From NCBI GenBank assembly GCA_051861545.1, contig JBIMKP010000020.1:1-64000 (forward strand): a DNA stretch of 64,000 nt. The letters run 5' to 3'. Position numbers and translations under genes: made by a program. This document shows positions 26,079 to 36,000 of this stretch, one piece after another. The stretch is from CAISCU01 sp051861545 (GTDB lineage: Bacteria; Bacteroidota; Bacteroidia; UKL13-3). Under the pieces are notes generated by a model. That model made no database searches, was not told where the DNA came from, and worked only from the letters and a program-made list of their open reading frames with translations. Within the stretch, counting starts at the first letter, position 1; each line of letters starts with the position of its first letter.

Positions 26079-26894
26079 ATGAAAATAAGTAAGTTGCTCA
26101 CTATTAGTTTTTTATGTGTAATTTCTTTAGAAGGATTCTCAAAAGAGTTTAGTTTTAGCAAACCAGTGGGATTAAATGCTACAAAAAAGTATGAAACCAA
26201 AGGTTCAACGCGATTGGGACTTTCTACAGGTTTTAATTTATACATTGGAACTCAAATGGATTATCAACTAACTAGAAATTTTGGTGATATAAATGAGCTG
26301 AAATTGGGTTATGGAATTGGAGTTTATCGCTCTATGAACGATAATTGGGAATTTGGTACAACCTTTAGACGTGGTTCTTTTGCTAGTCTTAAATCAAATA
26401 AAACCCAAGGAATTATGGGTAATTTTAATGAGTTACAGTTTAATTTTCAAAAGAGTTTAAACAACAATATTTTATTGGATGTTGCTTCATTAACTTTTAA
26501 TGTACAATTAGGTTTTGGTGGACTATATTATCAATCACAGTACTTTTACACCGACCCAAGAAAACAATCGATAACACAAATTGCATCAAGTGTTGGATAT
26601 GGATATTCAGAAAGAGGACAATTTGGAGCTAGAAAAATTTATAATGAACCAGATAAAAAACTCGCTTTAACAGGCAATGTTGGTTTTAATATTGGATACA
26701 GACTTTCAGGAAATATGATGCTTTATTTTGAGAATATTTATACTCAAACAACTAGTAACCAATTATCGGGTAATTTAACAATGGAAGAAGCTACAATTCC
26801 TGATGGTATGTTTTATTCAGGTTTAAGTTTGTATTTAAATCTCGGAAAACAGGTTGGTTCTTTTGGCCGGAATAGCTGTCCACGTTGGTTTTAA
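26079..26894 (+). CDS. Predicted outer-membrane beta-barrel protein, paralogue 1
   Basis: A 271-residue protein with a signal peptide (LLTISFLCVISLEGFSK) and then repeated amphipathic beta-strands rich in Gly and aromatic residues. It shares blocks with the next gene: GIGVYRSMNDNWEFG versus IAFYKTINNNWEIGG, LKSNKTQG versus LKSENTQG, a GNVGFNIGYRLS/GHAGFNIGLRVS strand, and a terminal CPRWF/CPRFY. The two are tandem duplicates. I do not recognise a characterised family. A small eight-stranded porin-like or adhesin barrel is the most likely structure. Confidence 0.7.
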   Translation: MKISKLLTISFLCVISLEGFSKEFSFSKPVGLNATKKYETKGSTRLGLSTGFNLYIGTQMDYQLTRNFGDINELKLGYGIGVYRSMNDNWEFGTTFRRGSFASLKSNKTQGIMGNFNELQFNFQKSLNNNILLDVASLTFNVQLGFGGLYYQSQYFYTDPRKQSITQIASSVGYGYSERGQFGARKIYNEPDKKLALTGNVGFNIGYRLSGNMMLYFENIYTQTTSNQLSGNLTMEEATIPDGMFYSGLSLYLNLGKQVGSFGRNSCPRWF

Positions 26895-26993
26895 CCAATT
26901 ATTAAGAATTTCACACCAAATAAAAAGTTTATTTGTCAATTTAAATTTTTCTTAAAAAATATTGTTTCTTTGTAAAGTAAATTTTACCATAAA

Positions 26994-27740
26994 TTGAAGA
27001 AACAAATCACCATATTTTTATTACTGACTAGCTTATTCTTAACTTCTGAAACTTTTGGAAGAAATAGGGAAGGGCATATTTATAGGTTAGGTGTAGGTAT
27101 TGGTTACAATTACTATTTGGGTGATCAGATGGATTATTCCATAACTAGTAATTTTGGAAATTTTAATGAAAATAGAACAGCCAAAACAATAGCATTTTAT
27201 AAGACTATTAATAATAATTGGGAAATTGGTGGTTTTGCTAGGGATGCATCAATGTTGACTTTAAAATCAGAAAATACACAAGGTTTAGAGTGTTTTTTTC
27301 AAGATGTTCAATGTGCAGCACAATATAGTTTTAATGATAATATTGATTTAAGTGGGTCGGCAATTACTTTTAATGGTAGTTTGGGATTGGGGCTAATTCA
27401 TTTTAAATCAAGGTACTTTGCAGTTGATCCTATTTCTGAAAAAGAGATATCTAATTTTGCAACAATTGGTTATGGTCTTCAAGATGGTTTTATTGGAACA
27501 AAAAACGCACCAGATAAAGTAACAGCTGTAACTGGTCATGCTGGTTTTAATATTGGTTTAAGGGTTTCTGATAATCTTAGAATTTACCTTGAAAACAATT
27601 TTAATTTAACCACAACAAATAAACTATCAGGAAACTTATACAAGTATTCTTGGATACCAACTGATGGTTATTGGTATTCAGGTATTGCTTTATACATTGG
27701 TTTTGGCGGAAAAACGGATGCCTGTCCTAGATTCTACTAA
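26994..27740 (+). CDS. Predicted outer-membrane beta-barrel protein, paralogue 2 (TTG start)
   Basis: A 248-residue paralogue of the preceding gene, 99 bases downstream. The frame opens with TTG (26994), directly followed by KKQITIFLLLTSLFLTSETFG, a complete signal peptide, so a TTG start is well supported. Shared blocks with paralogue 1 include the NNNWEIGG and GFNIGLRVS strands and the final CPRFY. The conserved Cys-Pro-Arg near the C-terminus is unusual for a barrel end and may be functionally important. Its stop codon lies inside the loop of the following terminator-like hairpin. Confidence 0.7.
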   Translation: MKKQITIFLLLTSLFLTSETFGRNREGHIYRLGVGIGYNYYLGDQMDYSITSNFGNFNENRTAKTIAFYKTINNNWEIGGFARDASMLTLKSENTQGLECFFQDVQCAAQYSFNDNIDLSGSAITFNGSLGLGLIHFKSRYFAVDPISEKEISNFATIGYGLQDGFIGTKNAPDKVTAVTGHAGFNIGLRVSDNLRIYLENNFNLTTTNKLSGNLYKYSWIPTDGYWYSGIALYIGFGGKTDACPRFY

Positions 27741-27754
27741 AACAGGCATCAATT
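27717..27754 (+). terminator. Terminator-like hairpin overlapping the end of paralogue 2
   Basis: GATGCCTGT (27717-27725) pairs perfectly with ACAGGCATC (27742-27750) and is followed by AATTTT. The left arm encodes the penultimate codons of the barrel gene and the loop contains its stop codon. The T run is weak, so efficiency may be modest. Confidence 0.55.
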
Positions 27755-27773
27755 TTAAATATGTTAGAACTTT

Positions 27774-28931
27774 TTAGTTGAAGAACTCTTTCATTCTATC
27801 GAAAAAGTTTCTTTCATTATGTTCTGGTTTTGGATCAAAATTCTCAGCAGTTCTTAGTTTTTCTAAAATTGCTTTTTCTTCAGAATTCAACTTTTTAGGA
27901 GTCCAAACATTAACATGTATCAATTGGTCACCATGATAACCGCCTGAATTCACTTCAGGTAAACCTTTTCCTCTTAACCTAAGCATTTTTCCAGCTTGTG
28001 TACCTGCATCAATTTTAAGTTTAACTTTTCCATTAACAGTAGGAATTTCAACAGTTGTTCCTAGGGCTGCATCGGCAAAATTGAGGAATAAGTCGTAAAC
28101 AATATTATTGCCATCTCTTTTTAAAATTGGGTCATCAATTTCTTCAATTAAGATAATCAAATCTCCAGGAATTCCTCCTCTTTCAGGAGCATTACCTTTG
28201 CCACTCATGCTTAATTGCATGCCATCTGCAACACCTGCTGGAATATTGATGCTGATGATTTCTTCACCCTCAGTTCTTCCTGTTCCGCGGCATGAACCAC
28301 AATTATTAGTAATTACATTTCCTTCTCCATTACAAGTAGGACAAGTGCTAGTTGTTTGCATTTGTCCAAGAAAAGTTTGAGTAACTCTTCTTACTTGTCC
28401 GGCTCCACCGCAAGTACCACAGGTTTTAAATGATGATTTATCTTTCGCACCATTTCCTCCACAGCTTTTACATGCAACTTGTTTATTAACCTTGAGTTTC
28501 TTTTCTACACCAGTAGCAATTTCTTGTAGAGTTAACTTCACCTTAACTCTTAAATTACTACCAACTCTTTGTCTGGTTCCACCTCTCTGACGACCACCAC
28601 CAGCGCCACCAAAAAATGATTCAAAAGGATGTCCATCACCAAAAATATCTCCAAAATTACTGAAGATATCGTCCATGTTCATATGTTGACCACCTCCACT
28701 AGCGCCACCTACACCTTGGTGTCCAAATCTATCGTATCTGGCTTTTTTCTCTGCATCACTTAAAACCTCGTAAGCCTCTGCAGCTTCTTTAAATTTATCC
28801 TCAGCTTCTTTATTACCAGGGTTTTTATCGGGATGGTACTTAATAGCCATTTGCCTGTAGGCTTTTTTTATTTCCTCAGGTGTTGCTCCTTTACCAATTC
28901 CTAAAACCTCATAAAAATCTCTTTTTGCCAT
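27774..28931 (-). CDS. dnaJ: Chaperone protein DnaJ
   Basis: A 385-residue type I Hsp40 that delivers unfolded proteins to DnaK and stimulates its ATPase. In order: the J-domain (1-70) with HPD in KYHPDKNPG, a Gly-rich linker (about 75-125), and the zinc domain with four CxxCxGxG repeats (CKSCGGNG, CGTCGGAG, CPTCNGEG, CGSCRGTG). The C-terminal substrate-binding domains follow. It lies 11 bases after grpE on the same strand, forming a grpE-dnaJ operon. dnaK is not in the window. Confidence 0.97.
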   Translation of the reverse strand: MAKRDFYEVLGIGKGATPEEIKKAYRQMAIKYHPDKNPGNKEAEDKFKEAAEAYEVLSDAEKKARYDRFGHQGVGGASGGGQHMNMDDIFSNFGDIFGDGHPFESFFGGAGGGRQRGGTRQRVGSNLRVKVKLTLQEIATGVEKKLKVNKQVACKSCGGNGAKDKSSFKTCGTCGGAGQVRRVTQTFLGQMQTTSTCPTCNGEGNVITNNCGSCRGTGRTEGEEIISINIPAGVADGMQLSMSGKGNAPERGGIPGDLIILIEEIDDPILKRDGNNIVYDLFLNFADAALGTTVEIPTVNGKVKLKIDAGTQAGKMLRLRGKGLPEVNSGGYHGDQLIHVNVWTPKKLNSEEKAILEKLRTAENFDPKPEHNERNFFDRMKEFFN

Positions 28932-28942
28932 TTTATTTTAAA

Positions 28943-29536
28943 TTATACACCAACAACAACTTTGGCGAAACGAATTACTTTTTCATTCAAAAAATAACCT
29001 TTTTCTAGCGTATCAATAACTTTACCTTTTAAATCTTCAGTAGGAGCAGGAATATTTGTTATTCCTTCATGAAATTCTACATCAAACTCTTTACCGTTGG
29101 TTTCCATTTCCTTTAATCCTTTTTGGGTTAAAGTGGTTTTTAATTTGCCATAAACAAGTTCAATTCCGATTTTCATTGCATCATTTCCTTCAACAGCATT
29201 GATTGATTTCATGGCTCTTTCAAAATCATCTAAAACAGGAAGTAAAGAAACCAAAGTCTCTTGATTTGCACTTCTTAATAAATCAGCTCTTTCTTTGGTA
29301 GTGCGTCTTTTATAATTTTCGAATTCAGAATATAACCTGATATATTTATCTTGTACTTCTGTCAATTCGGCCTTCATTTTTTCAATTGGGTCAGTCTCTG
29401 TGTCAGTTTTTGATTGATCATGATTTAGAATTTCATCAACCATCGCTTTTAACTCCTCTTCTTGTCCCTGTCCATCTGCTTGATAATTCAAATCTTCATG
29501 TTGATTTTCTTCTTTTTTGTTTTCTTGCTCACTCAT
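28943..29536 (-). CDS. grpE: Nucleotide exchange factor GrpE
   Basis: A 197-residue GrpE with an acidic, Gln/Glu-rich N-terminus, a long coiled coil (about 50-110, with KYIRLYSEFENYKRRTTKER) and a C-terminal beta domain (EFDVEFHEGITNIPAP, then GYFLNEKVIRFAKVVVGV). It promotes ADP release from DnaK. It is the first gene of the grpE-dnaJ unit. The 71-base gap upstream contains a tandem 8-bp repeat and two TAnnTTTG-like boxes on the minus strand (TAATTTTG, TATCTTTG) without clear -33 partners. Confidence 0.97.
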   Translation of the reverse strand: MSEQENKKEENQHEDLNYQADGQGQEEELKAMVDEILNHDQSKTDTETDPIEKMKAELTEVQDKYIRLYSEFENYKRRTTKERADLLRSANQETLVSLLPVLDDFERAMKSINAVEGNDAMKIGIELVYGKLKTTLTQKGLKEMETNGKEFDVEFHEGITNIPAPTEDLKGKVIDTLEKGYFLNEKVIRFAKVVVGV

Positions 29537-29586
29537 TTTTAAAACTATTTTTTCAAAATTAGCTCAAAGATATTGCCATGGCTTTA

Positions 29587-29602
29587 ATTGTGACATTGTG
29601 AC
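29587..29602. promoter_or_regulatory. Tandem direct repeat upstream of grpE
   Basis: ATTGTGAC occurs twice in immediate succession (29587-29594 and 29595-29602), 51 bases upstream of the grpE start codon and just after the stop codon of the preceding gene. It is not a CIRCE element. It could be a regulator site for the chaperone operon, or chance. Confidence 0.3.
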
Positions 29603-29607
29603 ATCAA

Positions 29608-30111
29608 CTAAAAACCTCTTAATAATTGTTCTAATTCTTCTGCATTTATATTTATTGCAATTATTTTCCCTTCTGGATTTAATAAAAAATTAGATGGAAT
29701 ACGTTTAACTCCGCTTTTTAAAACTAAATCGGAGTTCCAAACTTTAAAATCGCAATAGTCGCTGCTCCATGGTAGATTATCTTTTTTGGTAGCCAAATCA
29801 AATAACCATTGTTCTTCATCAAGGCTTACTGAAATGATATAAAACTTCCTTCCTTTTTTAAACTTTTTTTCTTTGAACTTAGAATAAATAGGAATGAATT
29901 CAATTTGTATTTCTCTGCTTTCAACATTCCAACTCGACCAAAAATGAATAAGAACATAACTTCCCTTTAAACCAGAAAGTTTATTTTCTTTTTGAAACAT
30001 TCCTCTGTATTGGAAATTTGGAAATGTATCTCCAACATTCAAGGTTATGTTCTGACCATTAGCCTGGTTAATTAAACCTATCAAACAAAAGAAAAAAAGA
30101 ATACGTTTCAT
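29608..30111 (-). CDS. TlpA-like thioredoxin-fold protein lacking the CxxC active site
   Basis: A 167-residue exported protein with a signal peptide (1-20, ending QANGQ) and an AhpC/TSA-type thioredoxin fold. The strand VLIHFWSSW leads into the usual active-site position, but the expected Cys-x-x-Cys is N62-V-E-S65. The cis-Pro loop (VKRIPSNFLLNPEGKIIA) is preserved. It is therefore unlikely to be a thiol oxidoreductase and may bind a partner or act structurally in the periplasm. Its start codon overlaps the murA stop codon by one base, so translation is probably coupled. Confidence 0.85.
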   Translation of the reverse strand: MKRILFFFCLIGLINQANGQNITLNVGDTFPNFQYRGMFQKENKLSGLKGSYVLIHFWSSWNVESREIQIEFIPIYSKFKEKKFKKGRKFYIISVSLDEEQWLFDLATKKDNLPWSSDYCDFKVWNSDLVLKSGVKRIPSNFLLNPEGKIIAININAEELEQLLRGF

Positions 30112-31418
30112 TAATCAATTCTGGTAATATCAGCACCAATTGCTTGCAAACGTTTATCTATAAATTGATAACCACGGTCTATTTGTTCGATATTGTTTAT
30201 GGTACTAGTTCCTTGAGCTGCTAATGCCGCAATTAACATTGAAACACCAGCTCTAATATCAGGTGAAGACATTGTTATACCTCTTAATTTGGTTTCTCTA
30301 TTCGAGCCAATTACAACCGCACGATGTGGATCGCAAAGAATAATTCTAGCACCCATATCAATTAAATTATCTACGAAAAACAACCTGCTTTCAAACATCC
30401 ATTGGTGAATTAAAACAGAACCTTTTGCTTGAGTTGCAGTTACTAGTGCAATAGAAATTAAATCGGGAGTAAAGGCAGGCCAAATGCCATCTTTTATCGT
30501 TAAAATTGAACCATCAATTAATGTATCAATTTTAAAAGAATCTTGAGATGGTAGATAAATATCATCGCCTCTAAATTCCATGTGAATTCCCATTCTTTGA
30601 AAGATTTTAGGTATAATTCCTAAACTTTCAATTGAGCAATCTTTGATGGTTATTTCAGATTGTGTTGTAGCAGCTAATCCAATAAAACTGCCAATTTCAA
30701 TCATATCTGGAAGCATTCTATGTTTGCATCCTCCTAATGAATCAACACCTTCAATATGTAATAAATTAGAACCAATGCCAGTAATTTTAGCACCCATTGA
30801 ATTGAGCATTTTACACAATTGCTGAACATAAGGTTCGCAAGCAGCATTGTATAAACTTGTTTTTCCTTTTGCAAGAGTTGCTGCCATTACAATATTTGCT
30901 GTTCCGGTAACCGATGCTTCATCTAAAACCATATAGGTTCCTTTTAAATTACTTGCATTTATTTTGTAAAAACGGTCACCTAAATTATGCTCAAAATTGG
31001 CTCCTAAGTTTTCAAATCCTCTTAAATGTGTATCAACTGGCCTTCGACCAATTTTATCACCACCTGGTTCAGGAATATATGCTTTGCCGAAACGTGCTAA
31101 AAGTGGACCAATTATCATGATAGAACCACGTAAACTCGCACCTTTCTTTTTAAAATCTTCGCTAATTAAATATTCAAGGTTGATATTTTTTGCTCTAAAT
31201 GAATAGGTTCCTTCTTCAATTTTGTTGACATCAACTCCTAAATCACCTAATAACTCAATCAATTTCATAACATCCCTGATATTTGGAATATTACTAATGA
31301 TTATTTCTTCTTCTGTAAGCAATACTGCAGATAAAATCTGTAATGCTTCATTTTTTGCACCTTGAGGGATAATTTCTCCCTTTAATTGTTTACCACCGTT
31401 TACTTTAAATGAGCCCAT
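30111..31418 (-). CDS. murA: UDP-N-acetylglucosamine 1-carboxyvinyltransferase (Asp-type MurA)
   Basis: A 435-residue EPSP-synthase-fold enzyme that transfers enolpyruvate from PEP to UDP-GlcNAc, the first committed step of peptidoglycan synthesis. The N-terminal GGKQLKGEIIPQGAKNEAL binds UDP-GlcNAc. The catalytic loop reads PGGDKIGRRPVD, with Asp121 where Escherichia coli MurA has Cys115. Asp at this site is known to keep activity but prevent alkylation by fosfomycin. It follows the plug-less barrel gene by ten bases on the same strand. Confidence 0.96.
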   Translation of the reverse strand: MGSFKVNGGKQLKGEIIPQGAKNEALQILSAVLLTEEEIIISNIPNIRDVMKLIELLGDLGVDVNKIEEGTYSFRAKNINLEYLISEDFKKKGASLRGSIMIIGPLLARFGKAYIPEPGGDKIGRRPVDTHLRGFENLGANFEHNLGDRFYKINASNLKGTYMVLDEASVTGTANIVMAATLAKGKTSLYNAACEPYVQQLCKMLNSMGAKITGIGSNLLHIEGVDSLGGCKHRMLPDMIEIGSFIGLAATTQSEITIKDCSIESLGIIPKIFQRMGIHMEFRGDDIYLPSQDSFKIDTLIDGSILTIKDGIWPAFTPDLISIALVTATQAKGSVLIHQWMFESRLFFVDNLIDMGARIILCDPHRAVVIGSNRETKLRGITMSSPDIRAGVSMLIAALAAQGTSTINNIEQIDRGYQFIDKRLQAIGADITRID

Positions 31419-31427
31419 TTTTATTTT

Positions 31428-33086
31428 TTAAAAGGTAAAGTTAAATCCACCTAGCAAATTAAATCCATAAACAGGATATTTATACCATTTTTGATAGGTA
31501 TTGCCAGCTAAATTGTTAAAATTGATGAATGCTGATAAATGTTTTTTATACCTGTATTCTAATCCAAAATTCAAATCAGTAAATGCTTTAATCTTATCTT
31601 CGGTTAAACCACTGTTACTTTTTATAAGTACATTTCTATCTCCCCAATAAAATATGTCAAGTTTAAATAGAAACTTATCGCCCATATTATAAGTAAGGTT
31701 GGTTTTTACTTCTAGTTCAGGTCTGCCAAAGGCTTTATTAATTTTAGATAAAGTATAGTTATTTAAAATTGCAGCTGCATTAATTCTGAATTTTTCACCA
31801 AAACCATGATTCACACTTACAAGGAGTCTTGTTAAACTGCCTTTACCTTCATCAAAAATAGTAAACTGACTAAATGTACTTGAATCATATCCATAAAATA
31901 AGTTGTTTTCTATTTTTGATGATGATGTTTGAATATTAAATCCAGTCATAGGGCCAATTTGACCTTTAAATCCACCATACACTTCAAATTTATTGATAGT
32001 ATTATCTAATTCTGGATTTAAAACAAAAATGTTTTCAGTAGTAATACTTCTTAATGTATTCACTTGAACATTACCATTTATACCTGCATAAACAGTCATT
32101 TTACTAGGGATTAATGCAAATCCTCCTTCTGCTTTTGGAAAAAAATGACCACTCGATTTACTGCTATCTGCAATAAACATGGTATTAAATCCACCTTTTA
32201 AATAAAATTCTTTTTCTTCTATTTTAATTTCAGGATTTAAGTGTAAAAAACGTCTATTATATGTTAAAGCTACATTGTTATATTGGTTAATTCTAAAACC
32301 AGCATCTAATTCAAAAGGAATTTCTTCGAAGGTTTTTGTAAGGATACTTTTTAAAACAAAATCGTTTTCATTTTGACTTCTATTATTCTGATACCTGTAA
32401 TAACCCAATTCAGTTTGGTGAGCAAAACCACTGCTATCTTTTTTGGCTGAGGAAGCTTTTCCTTTTAAATCAATGGTTTCATAGATTACTTTACCAATAT
32501 TTTCTGCATCAACTATTTCTGTTGGTGTAGCATACAATTGAACTCTATTTCTATAATAATAAGCATCTAATGAATAAACTTGTTTTGCTTTGAATGTTTT
32601 TACATATCCATAAACCGTGTTATTAGAAAAGTTATTAAAATTCTCATCACCATTTGATGATAGGTGTTTAACAAAAAATCCAGTTTGGAATTTTTTGTTT
32701 CTAACGCTATTTATATAAAACTCGAATAGGGGAGTTGCATAGTTTCCAAATCCGAAACGAGTATAATTGTTTTTCAATTTAGGTAATAAAGAAGTACCCA
32801 AACTCAATGGTTTAATTGTATAAACATTAGGTTCAACAGCAACAGGTTTAACAGGCTCTACCTCATATTTAAAATCAGGTCTTTTTAATTCTGGTTTTTC
32901 TGGATTAGGATTAACCGGAATTTTAATTGCATCAGATAAAATAGGTTTGAATGTTTTTTCAACATCAAAAATTCTACTTTCTATAGTGGTATCTTTTGTT
33001 TGAGAATTTGCTTGAGGAGTGAATCCAACAATACAAATAACAATGCCAAACAAATACATTTTTATGTTCATTTTATTTGTTTTCAT
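31428..33086 (-). CDS. Plug-less TonB-receptor-like outer-membrane barrel
   Basis: A 552-residue outer-membrane protein. After a signal peptide (ending QANSQ) there is a Pro-rich periplasmic stretch with repeated EP/KP/VEP motifs (about 50-100), then about 430 residues of beta-strands ending LLGGFNFTF with a terminal Phe. The barrel resembles the strand pattern of TonB-dependent receptors, but no plug domain is present. The start at 33086 overlaps the TPR gene by 14 bases; the next Met (33071) would avoid the overlap. The coupling with the TPR gene suggests the two products work together. Confidence 0.7.
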   Translation of the reverse strand: MKTNKMNIKMYLFGIVICIVGFTPQANSQTKDTTIESRIFDVEKTFKPILSDAIKIPVNPNPEKPELKRPDFKYEVEPVKPVAVEPNVYTIKPLSLGTSLLPKLKNNYTRFGFGNYATPLFEFYINSVRNKKFQTGFFVKHLSSNGDENFNNFSNNTVYGYVKTFKAKQVYSLDAYYYRNRVQLYATPTEIVDAENIGKVIYETIDLKGKASSAKKDSSGFAHQTELGYYRYQNNRSQNENDFVLKSILTKTFEEIPFELDAGFRINQYNNVALTYNRRFLHLNPEIKIEEKEFYLKGGFNTMFIADSSKSSGHFFPKAEGGFALIPSKMTVYAGINGNVQVNTLRSITTENIFVLNPELDNTINKFEVYGGFKGQIGPMTGFNIQTSSSKIENNLFYGYDSSTFSQFTIFDEGKGSLTRLLVSVNHGFGEKFRINAAAILNNYTLSKINKAFGRPELEVKTNLTYNMGDKFLFKLDIFYWGDRNVLIKSNSGLTEDKIKAFTDLNFGLEYRYKKHLSAFINFNNLAGNTYQKWYKYPVYGFNLLGGFNFTF

Positions 33087-36000
33087 TTTGTTTGATTCTT
33101 TGCTCTATTTGTTGTTTCTGTTTATCTTTTTGTTGATTTTCTAGGTCATTAACTTCTATGAGTTTTTGTTTAGCAAGTGCTAATATATCCTGACCTTCAT
33201 AATTGTCTATTAAGCTTTGCAAAGTTGCTTTTGCTTGAAAGAAATCATTTTGTTTAATCAAAATATCTGCTAAAAGTAAATAAGCTTTTGCAACCCAAAA
33301 CTCATATGCACTGAATTGATCTGCTAAGTCATAAATAGTTTTTTGTGCTGTTTTATATTCCTTTCTTAAAAATTGAATATAGGCAAGGTTGTATTTTGAT
33401 TCAGCACCATAAACATTTTTTGTTTCTCTTAAAATACCCGCAAATTCTATTTGAGCAGAATCTAATTTCATTCTATTCATATAAAATCTTCCAGCAATAA
33501 TATGTGCTTCTAGTAATTGGTCTTTTAAGCCAATCCCTGAATTAATATATTTAAATGCTGCAAATGCTGCTGAATCAGATTTACCTTGTAAATTACTACA
33601 ACGCATTTGACCGAGAATTGAAACCATTAAATTGTCTTTTAATGAAGCAATTCTTTCCAATGCTGAATAATAAGTATAAGCAGCATCATAATTTTTCTTC
33701 ATATAATGAATTGTTGCTGCTTGTCTAGTACTTCTTTCTGTAAAATCACTCCTTAATGCATTTGCAACATATTCGTAGTTAATAAGCGCTGCATCGTGGT
33801 TTTTTAGGATACTTTCAGATTCAGCTTTAAAGTAATTTGCTTTAAGAATAAAGTATCCACCAGGAAATTTATTAATATAATTACCAAATGATTTTGATGC
33901 TTTGGTATAATCTTTTACTTTATATAAATTGAATGCTGCTTCATACGAAAGTGAATCTTGTGAACTAGCCGATACCACTATATTTGGTAGTACTTTAATA
34001 AAGTCTAAATAGGCATCGCTTTCACCTTTATTTACTAAAAGATTTTTAACTATAACCAAACCTTCTTTTGCTTCTTCTGAATTTGGATAATCTGTAATTA
34101 GAACTTTGACCTCAGCAAGAACTTCATCATCCATTTTAGCATTAAACATTGCCAATGCTTTACTTAATCTTGCTTTTCTGATGTAAATACTTCTTGGATA
34201 ATTCGTAATTAAAAGGTTGAATTCATTAATAGCAGAAGGATATTCTTCACTCAATAAATACAAATTGGCATTTTCAAAAACGGCATCATCAATATAAATT
34301 GATTTAGGGAACATTGAAATTAAGGTTTTCAAAACAGCACCTTTTTCTTTGTATTTGTTTTGAACTCCTAAAATCAATGATTTTTGATACAATGCATAAT
34401 CAGCTCCATTCAATTTATCACTCACTACTTTGTCATAATATTCAATAGCTAAATCATAATTTCTTGAGACAAAATAACAGTCGGCAATTCTAATAACAGC
34501 GTCGGTATACACTTCAGGACTTGTTTTATTAGGATCGAGTTTTACATATTCTTTAAATGATTCAACGGCAGCATTATACTGTTCAATTTTAAGATTTGAA
34601 TATCCACTTTCATAATAGGATAATGGATAAAACCTAGTTGGTTTGAATTCAGGGAAAGATTGTGCTTTTTGATAAGACGGTAATGCTTCCTTGTATTTTC
34701 CATTTTTATATGAAATTTCAGCCAACCAAAAATGAGATAAACCATTAATATACGGGTCGAAACCAATGTTAATTGCTTTGGTGAAAAGATTTAATGCATC
34801 AGGAAACAAGTTATTTAAATACAATTCTTCAGCTCTATAATATAAAACTCTTTGAAGCATTGTTTTTTCGCTTTTTCCTGGATTTTTTAAGCTTTCAAGT
34901 ATTCTAATAGCTTCTTTATAGTTTCTAGCATTTAATAATAAACTACCAAGGTTAGCTCTAATTTCATCAATATGCTCGCTTTCTGGAAATTGCTCTAAAT
35001 ATTTAACATACTTTGTCATTGCACTTCCTTGCACATTCATTTCATCTGAGATTTTTGCACTAAAGTATAAAGCTTCTTCAGCCATTTTACTTGAAGAGTC
35101 GGCAGCATAACATTGGTCGAATGCCGCAATAGCATTGGCTTTTTTGTCTGTTTTTAAATAAGAATCTGCCAAGGTATACAATGAGCTTTGTTTAATTGAA
35201 TCAGAAGGATTTTCAATTTTTAAAAGTTGTTCAATGGCAAAATTATATTGCTGATTTTTATAATATGAATAAGCCAATTGGAAGTAATCATTGTTTTTAG
35301 GCATAACAGGAGCATCTTTCATAAATTGCTCCAAATAAGGAATAGCCTTTGAATAATTACCCAAATTATAATGAGATTGTCCTAACATACCAGCAACATC
35401 AATAGCCAAATCTTTATTGGTAATTGTATCGCAATAATTTACAACTTCTTTGAATTGCTTTCTTGAAAAATATATTTGAGCTACATAAACAGAGGCTAAA
35501 GGACCAAATGTTTTGTGGTATTTAATTCTATTAAAGTGTTCTAATGCTTCATTAAAATCTCCCGATTGGTAACAAACGTAACCATAGTAGTAGTTTGCAG
35601 CATCGTAAAACTTACTTTTTTCGTCTTTAATTACTTTAAAAGAACTTTTTGATTCTTTAAATAAATTGTTTTTAAACTGACAATATCCTAATGTGAAGTA
35701 ATATTCTTTTTGGTCTGAATTTGATAAGTATTCCGGATTTAAATCGCTCAGCCATTTTACAGCTTCTTTATTGTTTTTGTTCCTGTAATAAAATCTACCT
35801 AATTGGAATTTAGCTAATTTCGATTTTGGATTTTCAGGGTATTTTTGAATGATTCCAATCAAAGAAGATTCAGCATCTGGATTAAATAATTCCATTGCGC
35901 AGGTTGCAGCGTAATAAGTAGAATTAATTTTTAATTGAGGGTCTTTTGTGATGCCAGAAAACCAAGTGAAATGTTTTTGCGCAGCGGCAAACTTTTCTTT

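Noticed and set aside
29554..29572. Promoter of grpE
   Set aside because: Two TAnnTTTG boxes (TAATTTTG and TATCTTTG) are present, but neither has a TTG at the correct distance.
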